From the NCBI RefSeq assembly GCF_018390645.1, contig NZ_JAHBGC010000020.1, positions 418,869-482,868 of the forward strand: DNA of 64,000 bases, written 5' to 3'. The notes beneath the pieces were generated by a model. It saw only the letters and a program-made list of their open reading frames with translations. It made no database searches and had not been told where the DNA came from. The stretch comes from Ancylobacter dichloromethanicus (GTDB lineage Bacteria; Pseudomonadota; Alphaproteobacteria; Rhizobiales; Xanthobacteraceae). How positions within the stretch are numbered: the first letter of the stretch is position 1; each line of letters opens with the position of its first letter. The position numbers and the translations under genes are program-made. This document shows, one piece after another, positions 63,715 through 64,000 of the stretch.

Positions 63715-64000
63715 GCCGCACCTCCCGGGATGGCGCGGGACGCGGCCTTGATCGTGCCGAAGCGGCCGAGGTCGGCGCCGTCGAGACCGAGAGCGGCGAA
63801 TCTGCGCTCGGAGAGCTGTACGACGGAGCCGATGCGGTGGCGGCCGTCATACACGCCAATAAGCGGAGCTTGCGAAAAGTCGTTAGTTCGATTAGTTTCT
63901 CTACGCTTCTCCTGCCCAATGTTCTTCGCATCGACCCCGCGCGCCGAGCCACCGGCCGCGGGGTTTCGCGTTCTTGGTCTGCGATTCGGTGGGCGAGGGG
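63711..64000 (-). CDS. Phage protein, C-terminal part (partial at window edge)
   Basis: The last 96 codons are visible, ending APLIGVYDGRHRIGSVVQLS then ERRFAALGLDGADLGRFGTI and KAASRAIPGGAA. The G-V-Y-D-G-R-x-x-I-G start and L-G-x-F segment are a small accessory-protein pattern of phages and of some chromosomal genes. Upstream it continues in a charged low-complexity stretch past the window. The stop overlaps the next ATG. Confidence 0.55.
   Translation of the reverse strand, partial: PRPPNRRPRTRNPAAGGSARGVDAKNIGQEKRRETNRTNDFSQAPLIGVYDGRHRIGSVVQLSERRFAALGLDGADLGRFGTIKAASRAIPGGAA

Larger units (their letters stand above)
47085..64000. mobile_element. Prophage, left part, integrated at tRNA-Asp (right end outside window)
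   Basis: The segment begins at the tRNA-Asp 3' end and holds integrase, Xis-like gene, ribbon-helix-helix regulators, a deleted mosaic stretch (50329-51309) and a leftward cluster of terminase, portal, protease-capsid, head and tail genes. Adjacent late genes overlap by 1-11 bases, as in phage operons. Not found: tail tube, tail tip/host-recognition, holin, endolysin, repressor of CI type, and DNA replication genes. The right border (attR) is beyond 64000, so completeness cannot be judged. Confidence 0.9.

Noticed and set aside
47085-64000. CRISPR array, toxin-antitoxin pair or restriction system in the prophage
   Set aside because: No regular spacer repeats were seen, the small RHH genes have no recognisable toxin beside them, and no methylase or nuclease motifs other than terminase were found.

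Overview
The window is high-GC alphaproteobacterial chromosome. Gene content and order (tolC-popZ-valS, argS-SPOR-nagZ-scpAB-tatABC-serS-surE-pcm-nlpD-yajC-secDF, a stand-alone DUF815 ATPase, Kdo biosynthesis genes) point to the order Hyphomicrobiales (Rhizobiales), perhaps near Xanthobacteraceae; the family is a guess. About 47 kb is ordinary core genome, and the last 17 kb is the left part of an integrated prophage that runs off the right edge.

Left part (1-9200): a kdp potassium-uptake operon on the minus strand, in transcription order small ORF, kdpF, kdpA, kdpB, kdpC, kdpD, with kdpD cut by the window edge. A 13-bp direct repeat upstream is a likely KdpE operator. A tRNA-Asn gene follows, with an eroded integrase N-terminus just past its 3' end, then an MsbA-like ABC exporter and tRNA-Cys.

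Middle (9494-46906): cell-envelope, cell-cycle, translation and export genes. A Pcm-like methyltransferase, TolC, the polar organiser PopZ and valyl-tRNA synthetase come first. MgtC, IlvD, a Sel1 protein, exonuclease III, a nucleosidase, an A-type Fe-S carrier and a dGTPase follow. The long plus-strand block holds argS, a SPOR protein, nagZ, scpA/scpB (condensin), an unlinked FbpC-type ATPase, tatABC, serS, surE, pcm, an NlpD-like lipoprotein, yajC-secD-secF and homologues of the complex I assembly factors NDUFAF3 and NDUFAF6. kdsA/kdsD (minus) and an AI-2E family permease (plus) close it. serS carries a striking in-frame low-GC insertion of about 58 codons.

Right part (47008-64000): a prophage integrated at tRNA-Asp. 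From the left it has a leftward tyrosine integrase, an Xis-like protein, several small ribbon-helix-helix proteins with operator-like repeats, a stand-alone FtsH-type (M41) peptidase, and a stretch of truncated ParB-like fragments around a perfect 17-bp hairpin. A leftward, tightly overlapping packaging/head/tail cluster follows: winged-helix proteins, TerS, TerL (GpA type), a MerR-like regulator with its own promoter, lambda-type portal, a fused prohead protease-capsid, head proteins, tail chaperones, tape measure and a GpZ-like tail protein. Tail tube, tail tip, lysis and replication genes are not seen, so the element looks internally deleted, although genes beyond 64000 are unknown.
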